A DNA stretch of 20,380 bases from Planctomycetota bacterium (GTDB lineage Bacteria > Planctomycetota > Planctomycetia > Pirellulales > Lacipirellulaceae). The translations under genes were made by a program, and so were the position numbers. The notes under the pieces were generated by a model that did not search any database, was not told the origin of the DNA, and saw only the letters and a program-made list of their open reading frames with translations. The stretch spans positions 1-20,380 of the forward strand of contig JAKEIB010000074.1 in NCBI GenBank assembly GCA_022614705.1. The letters are read 5' to 3'. Shown piece after piece: positions 13,835 to 20,380 of this stretch (the stretch's first letter is position 1; each line of letters opens with the position of its first letter).

Positions 13835-15601
13835 TCAGGGAGCCGTTTCGAGCGTCGCCAATTCGGCCTGCCAGTTATCCACGTCCAACGACAACGGCTT
13901 GCGGTCCAACTGGCCGATCCGACGCAACTCGTCGCGAACCTGAAACACGGCGTCGACGATCTTCGGGTCCCACTGCTGGCCCGCGCCGTCGCGAAGAATG
14001 CCGTCGAGCTTTTCGTCGCTCATGCCTTTGCGGTAGGGCCGGTCGCTGGACATGGCGTCGATCGAGTCGGCCACCGCGACAATCCGCGCCAGGAACGGGC
14101 ACTCTTCCTCCTTGAGCCCGACTGGATAGCCCTTGCCATTCCACGCCTCGTGGTGGTGACGCACAACGGGCAGCACTTTGTCGAGCTGTTTCACGCCGTC
14201 CAAAATACGGCAGCCTAGATCGGGATGCGTTTTGATGTGCTCGAATTCTTCGGGCGTCAGCGCGCCCGGCTTCCTTAGCACGGTGTCGTCGATTCCGATC
14301 TTGCCGATGTCGTGCAGCAGGCCGGACAGGTAAATCGTATTCAGGTCGTTGGTGTCGCAGCCGAGCTGCCGCGCGAGGGCCACGGAGAGCCGCGCCACGC
14401 GATCGCTATGACCGCAAGTGTACGGGTCCTTCGCATCGATGGCCGACGTGAGCGCTCGCACGACGCTGCTAAAGAATTCGGATTGCTCGTGGTACAGCGC
14501 GATGTTGCCGCAGTGGATGCCCAGGATCGTGGCCACGCTGGCCATCAGACAGGCTTCCACGGTGCCGAACTCGGCCTCGCTGTTGGTGACGTCGCCGACG
14601 CCCGTGTGGTTCAGGGCCAGCAGCCAACCGAATAACCGATTGCCATCGCGAATCGGCACGGAGATGATTTCGCGAACTTCGGGATAGAACCAGGTTGGCG
14701 AGCTTGTCGCGCCGCGATTGAGCACGACCGGCTCCGTCGGCACGCGCGGTCCCAGCCTTTCCATAAACTGGCCGAACTCGCGTTGTTGCAGCGGGCAATC
14801 CCCTTGGGCGATCAGCAAGGCCCGGCCGGCCGCGCCGTGTTCCAAGGTGTGCGGTTCGTGCAAGTCGCCCATCGACTCGAACCAAATCGCGACCGACTTC
14901 GCGGGGATCACGTCGCTCAGCCAATTCACCGACAGGCTGCACAGATCGGTCACGCTTTTGGCGATCGAGAGGTGTTCGGTCAGGCGATGGAGCAGCGTGA
15001 TTTCCTCAAACGTCATCAGCAGGTGCGACGAGATGTCGGCCAACTGCCGCTTGAGCTGAACGGCCGTTTGTTGCAGTGCCGTTTTCTCGGCGATCGCCGC
15101 GCTCACTTCCTGCACGGCGTGCGCCGGCCACACGGTTTGCGTTTGGGCCCAGCGCAATGTTTGCTCGGCGTCGACTTCCAGTTCATGGGCCGCCGCGACG
15201 ATCTCGGACGCGCTGCCTACGGCCTGGGTGACAAACGTGGCGATGGCCAACAATTGGCAGCCGCTGGCAGTCGCGGGTAACGGCACACCCATTAGCAGCA
15301 GCGGCGAAATGTCGTCGAGAACTTCCGGCCGGCCGCGCTGGACGATCTGCTCGCAAATCGCCAGCCGCTTGAAGACGTCCACCGGAAGCGCGTTCGCCGC
15401 CGGGCGAAGCACCTGGCCCGATGCACAATCGATGACATTGAATACTGGGCCGAAAGCACGTTCCAGCGCCCGCACCATTTGATGCGCTTCGATCGGCAAC
15501 ACCGAATCCGCGTCGCTGAGCGTCGCGATTCGATCGCCGCTCGGCGTGGTCGGCGCAAGGAATTGATCGTGGTAAGTGCTCGCCACGATGAATGTCTCCA
15601 C
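13835..15601 (-). CDS. HD-GYP cyclic-di-GMP phosphodiesterase with GAF-like domain
   Basis: HD-GYP proteins hydrolyse cyclic di-GMP to GMP or pGpG and lower its level. The C-terminal domain (about 385-550) has HSDRVARLSVALAR, LLHDIGKIGI with His430-Asp431, HHHEAWNGKGYPVGL with the GYP signature at 491-493, and ADSIDAMSSDRPYR, so it looks catalytically intact. Residues about 205-370 resemble a GAF sensor (LLHRLTEHLSIAKSV...VIPAKSVAIWFES). The first 200 residues are of unknown type and include helices that could form a coiled coil around 165-205. No membrane segment is evident. The start is GTG 15601, 588 residues, with a weak GGGGTG upstream. A later start would truncate only the unknown N-terminus. 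Confidence 0.88.
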   Translation of the reverse strand: METFIVASTYHDQFLAPTTPSGDRIATLSDADSVLPIEAHQMVRALERAFGPVFNVIDCASGQVLRPAANALPVDVFKRLAICEQIVQRGRPEVLDDISPLLLMGVPLPATASGCQLLAIATFVTQAVGSASEIVAAAHELEVDAEQTLRWAQTQTVWPAHAVQEVSAAIAEKTALQQTAVQLKRQLADISSHLLMTFEEITLLHRLTEHLSIAKSVTDLCSLSVNWLSDVIPAKSVAIWFESMGDLHEPHTLEHGAAGRALLIAQGDCPLQQREFGQFMERLGPRVPTEPVVLNRGATSSPTWFYPEVREIISVPIRDGNRLFGWLLALNHTGVGDVTNSEAEFGTVEACLMASVATILGIHCGNIALYHEQSEFFSSVVRALTSAIDAKDPYTCGHSDRVARLSVALARQLGCDTNDLNTIYLSGLLHDIGKIGIDDTVLRKPGALTPEEFEHIKTHPDLGCRILDGVKQLDKVLPVVRHHHEAWNGKGYPVGLKEEECPFLARIVAVADSIDAMSSDRPYRKGMSDEKLDGILRDGAGQQWDPKIVDAVFQVRDELRRIGQLDRKPLSLDVDNWQAELATLETAP

Positions 15602-15802
15602 GATCGGACACCCCGGCCCCGAGGTCCGCCTTGGGTCCGTCCTAAAACAGGGGCGCAGGGAATCCTCAACCGAATCATAGGTTGCGGGAAAGGCGAAGCG
15701 GGTGACGCCGCTACGTTAATGATTTCAACCCAATGGTGAGAGGGGCAATCGGAAGGCCGGATGCGCGGCATGTGCCGATTACGCGAGCGATATCAATGAT
15801 TT
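15602..15802. other. Intergenic stretch upstream of the HD-GYP gene
   Basis: This is the gene-free first half of the 407-bp gap between the HD-GYP gene and the M50 protease gene. It must hold the HD-GYP promoter, but I find only isolated -10-like boxes on the minus strand (for example a TATGAT near 15676) without a convincing -35. No open frame or repeat stands out. The second half is occupied by a heptad palindrome and an inserted MITE. Confidence 0.4.
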
Positions 15803-16003
15803 GCTGAGGGCGGAGGGCGGAATACAAAATCCTGGCTCTCAGCCCTTAGCCCCAATACCGTTGAATTAAGCAAAGCTAGCGGGCACGCCGGATCAACATG
15901 TTGCGACTGCATATGGCTTCTTGCACACTGCATTGACCCACTACTGCTGCTGTCAGTGCTTAATTCAACGGTATTGCCCTTAGCCCTTAGCCCTCCGCCA
16001 CCC
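15803..16003. repeat. Heptad palindrome interrupted by a MITE-like insertion
   Basis: The left arm (15803-15820) runs as 7-bp units (GAGGGCG, GAGGGCG) followed by a loop to about 15835. The right arm begins CAGCCCTTAGCCC before the insertion at 15853 and resumes CCCTTAGCCCTTAGCCC after 15976, ending in CTCCGCC. Removing the insertion restores an inverted repeat stepping every 7 bp, with unit GCCCTTA opposite GAGGGCG/TAAGGGC. Confidence 0.68.
15853..15976. mobile_element. 124-bp MITE-like element with perfect 20-bp terminal inverted repeats
   Basis: CAATACCGTTGAATTAAGCA (15853-15872) and its exact reverse complement (15957-15976) bound an 84-bp interior with no open frame of note. CCCTTAGCCC occurs directly on both sides (15843-15852 and 15977-15986) and may be a target-site duplication. 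Because the target is a 7-bp repeat, the true duplication could be only 3 bp (CCC). A non-autonomous transposable element moved by a transposase elsewhere is the simplest reading. Confidence 0.7.
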
Positions 16004-16008
16004 CACGC

Positions 16009-17043
16009 TCACTCGCCGCGCCGGCGGCGATAGCGCTGGCTGGCCCGCTGAAGCACGGCGATCTCTTCCGGCGAGAGCTCGTCCCAGCTCGAATCGTGGA
16101 GCCGAGCAAGAATGGCGTCCACGCGTGCGTCCTCTGATGCCTCTGGCACGCTGGAGTTTTGCTCCGGCTGGCGCTGCTGATGCTCGACGAGCACAACTTC
16201 CTCTTCGTCGTCGCTCGACCACATGGCGTCGAGCAAATCGAGGCCGTCGGAATTCAGCTGGTAGCCGGCGATCTGGTCGGCCCGTTCGTGCGGCTCGGCC
16301 GCACTCAAATCCTGGCGAGCGCTGAAAAACAGAATCATTCCCAGCGTGATCAGTGGAATCCACGCGGGCACGTGAGTCGGCAAGTCGCCGCCAAGCGTCA
16401 GTAGTCCGGCGACGCAGATCAATGCGGCCAACACCATGGCCACGCGCGCCGTCACAATTCGCGCCGTTCGCCGGCCCAGCGCCGGCCAGAGGATCGCGCG
16501 GAGCACCGGGCCGCCGTCGAACGGATAGGCGGGCAACAGGTTCAGCAGCATCAGAATCCAATTGAGCCACAGCGTCAGCTTTGCGGCCACCAGGCCCAAT
16601 CCGCCCGGTTCCACGAGGTCCGGAGGCGTCGAAAGCGGATTCAAAAGGCCCAGCAGCTTCGTATCTCCCGCGACGACCAGAACGATCGCGGCCACCACCG
16701 CGATCAGCAGGTGGACGATTGGCCCGGCAAGCGCGACGAAGACGTGAATCTCCGGCTCGTCCGGCACGCGCGGCGAAATCAGCCCGCCTACCGGCCCTAA
16801 CACGATCGCGTCGACTTTTCCGCCCACGCGCAGCGCCGCCAGTGCATGCCCCACCTCATGCAGCGTGACGCTCACGAGCAGCACCACGACCATCAATACG
16901 CTCACGCCCAACAGATCGGGCTCCGGCAGCGTAAACGCCAGGGCCAGCAGTGCGGACAGCAAAAAGAAAATGTGCAGATAGACCGCCACGCCCCACCAGC
17001 GGCCCAAACTGATACTCCAACGTTGGACGCAACAACCGGGCAT
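16009..17043 (-). CDS. M50-family site-2 protease (intramembrane metalloprotease)
   Basis: Site-2 proteases cut membrane-embedded substrates such as anti-sigma factors. The 344-residue protein has several membrane segments (about 18-40, 45-60, 100-127, 152-172, 195-240). The zinc motif HEVGH is at 62-66. The second signature NLLPAYPFDGG is at 168-178, with Asp176 as third metal ligand. There is no CBS or PDZ domain. The cytosolic C-terminal tail of about 100 residues is acidic (SSDDEEEVVLVE) and ends with a helical LSPEEIAVLQRASQRYRRRRGE. The frame is open upstream to 17160, but ATG 17043 matches the usual beginning of these proteins (WSISLGRWWGVAVYLHIFF). Shine-Dalgarno weak. Two tandem 11-bp repeats lie directly upstream. 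Substrate unknown. Confidence 0.88.
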   Translation of the reverse strand: MPGCCVQRWSISLGRWWGVAVYLHIFFLLSALLALAFTLPEPDLLGVSVLMVVVLLVSVTLHEVGHALAALRVGGKVDAIVLGPVGGLISPRVPDEPEIHVFVALAGPIVHLLIAVVAAIVLVVAGDTKLLGLLNPLSTPPDLVEPGGLGLVAAKLTLWLNWILMLLNLLPAYPFDGGPVLRAILWPALGRRTARIVTARVAMVLAALICVAGLLTLGGDLPTHVPAWIPLITLGMILFFSARQDLSAAEPHERADQIAGYQLNSDGLDLLDAMWSSDDEEEVVLVEHQQRQPEQNSSVPEASEDARVDAILARLHDSSWDELSPEEIAVLQRASQRYRRRRGE

Positions 17044-17051
17044 GACACGTC

Positions 17052-17073
17052 TCAATACAACGTCAATACAACG
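17052..17073. repeat. Perfect tandem 11-bp direct repeat upstream of the M50 gene
   Basis: TCAATACAACG occurs at 17052-17062 and again at 17063-17073 with no gap; on the minus strand it is CGTTGTATTGA twice. It begins nine bases before the M50 ATG. Eleven bases is close to one helical turn, as in tandem activator or repressor sites. Confidence 0.5.
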
Positions 17074-17185
17074 ACAGAAATCGGCACCGCCGACCGGCGT
17101 TCCGGTAGTGCTGCTAAATAGCGGGGCGACACTTGCGGTTCGCCGCATGTATCCTACCAACCCGGCCGATTATGGGCAAATAACC

Positions 17186-17257
17186 GTAGCGTGGGCACCA
17201 CCCGCCAAGGGGCGGCGTTGTTTAAACTTCGTTACGGCCGGTACCACCCACCCTTAC
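17186..17257. repeat. Weak inverted repeat, probable decayed repeat unit
   Basis: GTAGCGTGGGCACC (from 17186) is loosely complementary to GGTACCACCCACCCTTAC (ending 17257). A small internal hairpin, CCGCC/GGCGG, lies at 17202-17215. It fills part of the 363-bp gap between the M50 and Nudix genes. The pairing is imperfect, so this is a tentative call. Confidence 0.3.
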
Positions 17258-17294
17258 AATTGCTACGCAGCTAACCCAAACTTTGTACGTCGAC

Positions 17295-17363
17295 TAGCCG
17301 CGACCCCAACGGGTCGCCGGAATGCAGTTGATACGACCCCGGCGACCCGCTGGGTCGCGGCTA
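17295..17363. repeat. REP doublet: two hairpins that are also inverted copies of each other
   Basis: The left unit (17295-17320) begins TAGCCGCGACCC and folds on itself (GCGACCC, loop CAAC, GGGTCGC). The right unit (17339-17363) contains GCGACCC, loop GCT, GGGTCGC. The whole right unit is the reverse complement of the left apart from about two changes in the loop. Eighteen bases separate them. This is the arrangement of paired REP/BIME units. It ends 43 bases before the Nudix gene. Confidence 0.7.
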
Positions 17364-17406
17364 ATCGATATCCTGAATCGTCGAGGTTCGGGGCGGAGCT
17401 TTCACC

Positions 17407-17928
17407 ATGTCAATCAAACAGCGGACCTTACTGGAAACACGTCGCTTCTCCGTCGTCGAGCATACTGTCACACGACCGGACGGGCAGACGGCAAGCTTAC
17501 AGTTCATCAAGCACCCGGGTTCGGTCGCCATTTTACCCCTCGTGGACGACGACCACGTGTGCCTCATTCACAGCCGGCGGTTGACCGTCGACAAAACGCT
17601 TATTGAGGTCCCAGCCGGCACGCGCGAGCCGGACGAAAGCCCGTTGGAAACGGCCCGCCGCGAGCTGACCGAAGAAACCGGCTACCGCGCCGCCCGGTTC
17701 GACGAGCTAGCAGTGTTCTACCCGTCGCCCGGCATCACCGACGAACGCATGTGGGTCTTCGTCGCCCAAGGCCTCACGGCCGGCGACCACGCCCGCGAAC
17801 CAAACGAAGAGATTGAAAACCTCGTCGTTTCGTGGTCGGAAGCGCTCAGCATGATCGAACAGGGCGAAATTCAGGACGGCAAAACGATCGTGGCGCTGCT
17901 GACTTACAGTCGAATTCGATCGGGGTGA
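17407..17928 (+). CDS. Nudix hydrolase, ADP-ribose pyrophosphatase type
   Basis: Nudix enzymes hydrolyse nucleoside diphosphates linked to another group. This one resembles the NudF/ADP-ribose pyrophosphatase branch. The 173-residue protein has a complete Nudix box at 71-93: G71, E77, R85-E86, E89-E90, G92. AILPLVDDDHVCLIHSRRLTVDKTLIEVPAG precedes it, and YPSPGITDERMWVFVAQGL follows, as in ADP-ribose hydrolases (usual 'SPG...E....f.A..l'). GGAG at 17395-17398, eight bases before ATG 17407, supports the start. It is the first gene of a rightward cluster: its stop is 14 bases before the redoxin gene. The functional link to that cluster is not obvious. Confidence 0.88.
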   Translation: MSIKQRTLLETRRFSVVEHTVTRPDGQTASLQFIKHPGSVAILPLVDDDHVCLIHSRRLTVDKTLIEVPAGTREPDESPLETARRELTEETGYRAARFDELAVFYPSPGITDERMWVFVAQGLTAGDHAREPNEEIENLVVSWSEALSMIEQGEIQDGKTIVALLTYSRIRSG

Positions 17929-17930
17929 GT

Positions 17931-17936
17931 TATAAT
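17931..17936 (+). promoter_or_regulatory. Consensus -10 box predicting a leaderless redoxin transcript
   Basis: A perfect TATAAT lies two bases after the Nudix stop. Six bases (CCACGG) separate it from ATG 17943, putting the predicted start on the A of the ATG. No good -35 is visible at 16-18 bp. The gene may be transcribed both from here and by read-through from the Nudix gene. Confidence 0.45.
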
Positions 17937-17942
17937 CCACGG

Positions 17943-18572
17943 ATGGTCGCTGTTGCTCACAAAAAGGCCTTTGGACTCATCGCCAGCTTGATCGGAGTGC
18001 TGGGGTGCGCAAACAGCGATCGCGATTATTCGAACGGCGCGAATACCATTGCCGCTGCCGTCGGCGCGGATTCGGTACGCCTCCTCGATCTGGACGGCCG
18101 CCCGTTTGACTTGTTGAAATCCGACGGCAAACGCGTGCGCGTTGTTGTGTTTACCCGGTCCGACTGCCCAGTCTCGAACCGCTACGCACCCGACGTGCGG
18201 CAACTCTACGAGACGTTTCATCCCCGCGGCGTAGACTTTTACTTGATCTACGTTGACCCGAAAGAGCAGCCGGACTCAATTCGCACGCACCTCAAGGAAT
18301 TCGACTATCCGTGCCCAGCGCTCCGCGATCCGGACCACACACTTGTCGCATTCACCCAAGCAACCGTAACACCCGAGGCAGTGGTTTTTGACAATGACGG
18401 ACGAATCACCTATCGCGGCCGCATTGATGACCTGTACGTCGAATTCGGCAATGCCCGTGCGGAAGCGACCAAAAACGATTTGCATGATGCAATCGAGGCA
18501 ACGTTAGCCGCTCAGCCGATTGGAGAACCGGTAACTAAGGCCGTCGGCTGTTACATTGGCGATCTGAAATAA
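17943..18572 (+). CDS. Redoxin-domain lipoprotein with DCPVSNR motif
   Basis: This 209-residue protein has a hydrophobic signal (FGLIASLIGVLGC, lipobox Cys22), so it is probably lipid-anchored outside the cytoplasmic membrane. The remainder is a thioredoxin/peroxiredoxin-like fold: VRLLDLDGRPFDL, VVVFTRSDCPVSNRYAPDVRQLY, GVDFYLIYVDP, VTPEAVVFDNDGRITYRGRIDD. There is one active-site cysteine, Cys75, and no CxxC. A second cysteine, Cys203, in the C-terminal AVGCYIGDLK could act as resolving partner. ATG 17943 follows TATAAT by six bases, and an in-frame extension to 17832 would run inside the Nudix gene. The next gene, 27 bases downstream, is the cytochrome/copper protein with which such redoxins associate in this type of genome. 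Substrate unknown. Confidence 0.8.
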   Translation: MVAVAHKKAFGLIASLIGVLGCANSDRDYSNGANTIAAAVGADSVRLLDLDGRPFDLLKSDGKRVRVVVFTRSDCPVSNRYAPDVRQLYETFHPRGVDFYLIYVDPKEQPDSIRTHLKEFDYPCPALRDPDHTLVAFTQATVTPEAVVFDNDGRITYRGRIDDLYVEFGNARAEATKNDLHDAIEATLAAQPIGEPVTKAVGCYIGDLK

Positions 18573-18599
18573 CCCGCATTCTTGTGCCAAGCGAACATC

Positions 18600-20380
18600 G
18601 TGCCGCTAAGGATCATTCACCGACAACTCCTTCTGGCCGCTGTGTCGGTCCTGATGATCGTTGGCAGCTCGTGCACACAGACAAATGGACCCACGACAGA
18701 CACCGATGCCAACGCGGCCGACGTGACGTTCAATCGCGATGTCGCGCCGATCATTTTCGCCAACTGTTCCAAATGTCATCGCCCGGGCGAAGTAGCGCCG
18801 TTCAGCTTGCTGACGTATGACGACGTCCGCCGGCGCGCGAAACAAATCGCGGAAGTCACGCGCCGGCGGTTCATGCCGCCATGGCTGCCGCAGCCGGAGC
18901 ACGGCGAATTTGCAGGCGCCCGCCGACTTTCGGATCATGATATCGACACGTTGGCAAGATGGGCCGCATCCGGCGCTGTCGAGGGAAACGCCGCCGATCT
19001 GCCGCCAGCGCCGGCGTTCGTTGACGGCTGGCAACTGGGGCCGCCCGATCTGGTGCTCGAAAGCCCGCCGTACACGCTCGTCGCGGGAGGCGGCGACGAG
19101 TTTCGCAATTTCGTCATCCCGATCGAATTGACTTCGCCCCAGTGGGTCGAGTCGATCGAACTGCGGCCCGTCAATCCGCGCGTCACCCACCACGCCCGGC
19201 TCGGCGTCGATCGCACGTATGAATCGCTCCGGCGCGACGCGGAGGACGATGCGCCCGGTTACGAAGGCATGGCGTGGGGGCAGGATCCCGATGGCCAACT
19301 TGTAAGTTGGGCCCCCGGCATGGTCGCGCGTCGCGGCACGCCCGGCGCCGCCTGGCGGCTGTATCCCAAAACCTGCCTCGTGCTGCACACGCACATGCAA
19401 CCTTCGGGCAAACAGGAGGCGGTTCAATTCCGCGTCGGCATCCACTTCGCCGAACAGCCGCCGGACGAGCAGCCCGTCATGCTGCGGATCGGCAGCCGCG
19501 ACATCGACATCCGTCCCGGCGAATCGCACCACGTTGTCGCCGATGAATTTGTCGTGCCGGTCGACATCGACGTGCATTCGATCTTTCCTCATGCACATTC
19601 GCTATGCCGCGAAATGCACGTGGTCGCCAAGCTTCCTGACGACTCGCAACAGCCTCTCGTTTGGATCAAGCACTTCGACGAAAACTGGCACGACAACTAT
19701 CGGTACGTCGAGCCGGTGCGACTGCCGCGCGGAGCTCGGCTCGTGTCCACGTTCGTGTACGACAACACCGACGCCAACGTGCGCAACCGCAACCACTCGC
19801 CGCGACGCGTGGTATACGGCTCGAACGTGGCCGATGAGATGGCGGACGTTTATCTGCAAGTGACAGCCGTTCGCCCGGACCTGCGTGCGGTCCTTATGGA
19901 AGATTTCGAGCAGCGTGAGTTGCGGTCGCAAATCGTCGGCTTTGGTAAAACGCTCGAAATGTATCCGCAGGACCCGTGGAGTCGCGAGGGCTTGGCGGCG
20001 TGCTACCTGGCCCTGGGCAATACCGCGGAAGCCATTCGGCTCCTCGAGGAACGGCTTGCCATCGGCCAGCTCGCCGTACACTCGGTCGTCGCGCTGGGAA
20101 TGGCATGCAACAAAGGCGGCGATTACCCACGGGCCGAGGAACTGTGCCGGCAGGCGCTGTCGATGGATGCCGAATATCCACTCGCCTGGCTTGGCCTGGG
20201 CCGAGCGTTCGATGGTCAACGCAAAGTCCACGAAGCAGCGGACGCGTATCGCCGAGCCGCGCAAATCGCCCCGGCTCTTACGGATGCTCAACTTAGTTTG
20301 GCCGACAATCTCTTGAAGCAAGGCGAACTCAAAGAAGCTGCCGCTGCTTGCCAGGCCGCGATCGAAATCTCGCCCGACGC
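18600..20380 (+). CDS. Cytochrome c + PHM-like dicopper monooxygenase + TPR lipoprotein (partial at 3' end)
   Basis: The frame is open from GTG 18600 to the window edge (593 codons, no stop). The N-terminus is a signal sequence ending VGSSC (Cys25, imperfect lipobox). Domain 1 is a c-type cytochrome: NCSKCHRPGEVAPFSL, heme ligands C56, C59, H60, with FMPPW (Met92) as possible sixth ligand. Domain 2 (about 150-425) resembles the copper type II ascorbate-dependent monooxygenase fold. His197-His198 in VTHHAR plus His263/265 in LHTHMQ fit the CuH site. His331/333 in FPHAHSLCREM and Met414 in GSNVADEMADVYLQV fit the CuM site, the latter matching the PHM 'DEM' methionine. Domain 3 (from about 450) is a chain of TPR repeats. 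GTG is chosen because the signal starts there. Substrate unknown. Confidence 0.82.
   Translation, partial: MPLRIIHRQLLLAAVSVLMIVGSSCTQTNGPTTDTDANAADVTFNRDVAPIIFANCSKCHRPGEVAPFSLLTYDDVRRRAKQIAEVTRRRFMPPWLPQPEHGEFAGARRLSDHDIDTLARWAASGAVEGNAADLPPAPAFVDGWQLGPPDLVLESPPYTLVAGGGDEFRNFVIPIELTSPQWVESIELRPVNPRVTHHARLGVDRTYESLRRDAEDDAPGYEGMAWGQDPDGQLVSWAPGMVARRGTPGAAWRLYPKTCLVLHTHMQPSGKQEAVQFRVGIHFAEQPPDEQPVMLRIGSRDIDIRPGESHHVVADEFVVPVDIDVHSIFPHAHSLCREMHVVAKLPDDSQQPLVWIKHFDENWHDNYRYVEPVRLPRGARLVSTFVYDNTDANVRNRNHSPRRVVYGSNVADEMADVYLQVTAVRPDLRAVLMEDFEQRELRSQIVGFGKTLEMYPQDPWSREGLAACYLALGNTAEAIRLLEERLAIGQLAVHSVVALGMACNKGGDYPRAEELCRQALSMDAEYPLAWLGLGRAFDGQRKVHEAADAYRRAAQIAPALTDAQLSLADNLLKQGELKEAAAACQAAIEISPD

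Noticed and set aside
17044..17160. Upstream in-frame extension of the M50 protease
   Set aside because: The extra residues are polar and unlike family N-termini, and they would include the tandem 11-bp repeats.
18606..19598. 330-residue open frame on the minus strand
   Set aside because: It is antisense to the cytochrome/copper protein, whose frame has heme and copper ligands and runs unbroken to the window edge.

Overview
The window reads as a chromosomal segment from a GC-rich planctomycete, probably of the Pirellulales type. This is an inference from gene content and style: loosely packed single genes, frequent TTG/GTG starts, many short palindromes between genes, a c-type cytochrome/copper-monooxygenase/TPR lipoprotein beside a redoxin lipoprotein, and a divergent phosphoglycerate kinase. 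No rRNA, tRNA, CRISPR array or complete transposase was found.

Layout. Positions 1-274 have no supportable gene and lead into a small orphan Phd/YefM-type antitoxin (275-526). A sulfite reductase hemoprotein gene (cysI, minus, 563-2365) is followed by a divergent block with pgpA (phospholipid synthesis), folD (one-carbon metabolism) and an isolated PhnD-type solute-binding protein. A convergent SpoU/TrmH RNA methyltransferase (5467-6273) shares a short divergent promoter region with a gamma-glutamylcyclotransferase-like gene (6370-6804). Then come apbE (minus), a GlmM-type phosphohexomutase (8101-9495), and a divergent pgk (minus, 9542-10927). A LarA-fold protein lacking the known LarA catalytic residues overlaps ygfZ by 4 bp (11113-13256). 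A conserved hypothetical gene, an HD-GYP phosphodiesterase and an M50 site-2 protease follow on the minus strand. The right end is a probable operon: Nudix hydrolase, redoxin lipoprotein, and a large gene for cytochrome c + PHM-like dicopper monooxygenase + TPR that runs off the window at 20380.

What stands out is non-coding. (1) Three loci (2454-2647, 8490-8571, 15803-16003) carry inverted arms built of degenerate 7-bp units. The heptad sequence differs between loci but the architecture is the same. One lies in frame inside glmM, one covers the start region of pgpA, and one was itself interrupted by a 124-bp MITE-like element with perfect 20-bp terminal inverted repeats. (2) Several genes lack a Shine-Dalgarno sequence and instead carry a -10-like hexamer followed by exactly six bases and then ATG (6370, 13789, 17943), which predicts leaderless transcription. 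(3) Other palindromes (4148, 5393, 8034, 11044, 17295) look like REP-type units of several families. (4) The cysI promoter seems to lie under an imperfect 27-bp palindrome, a likely operator.

All calls come from reading the sequence. No database search was run, so family names rest on motif recognition, and the novelty of the repeats is untested.
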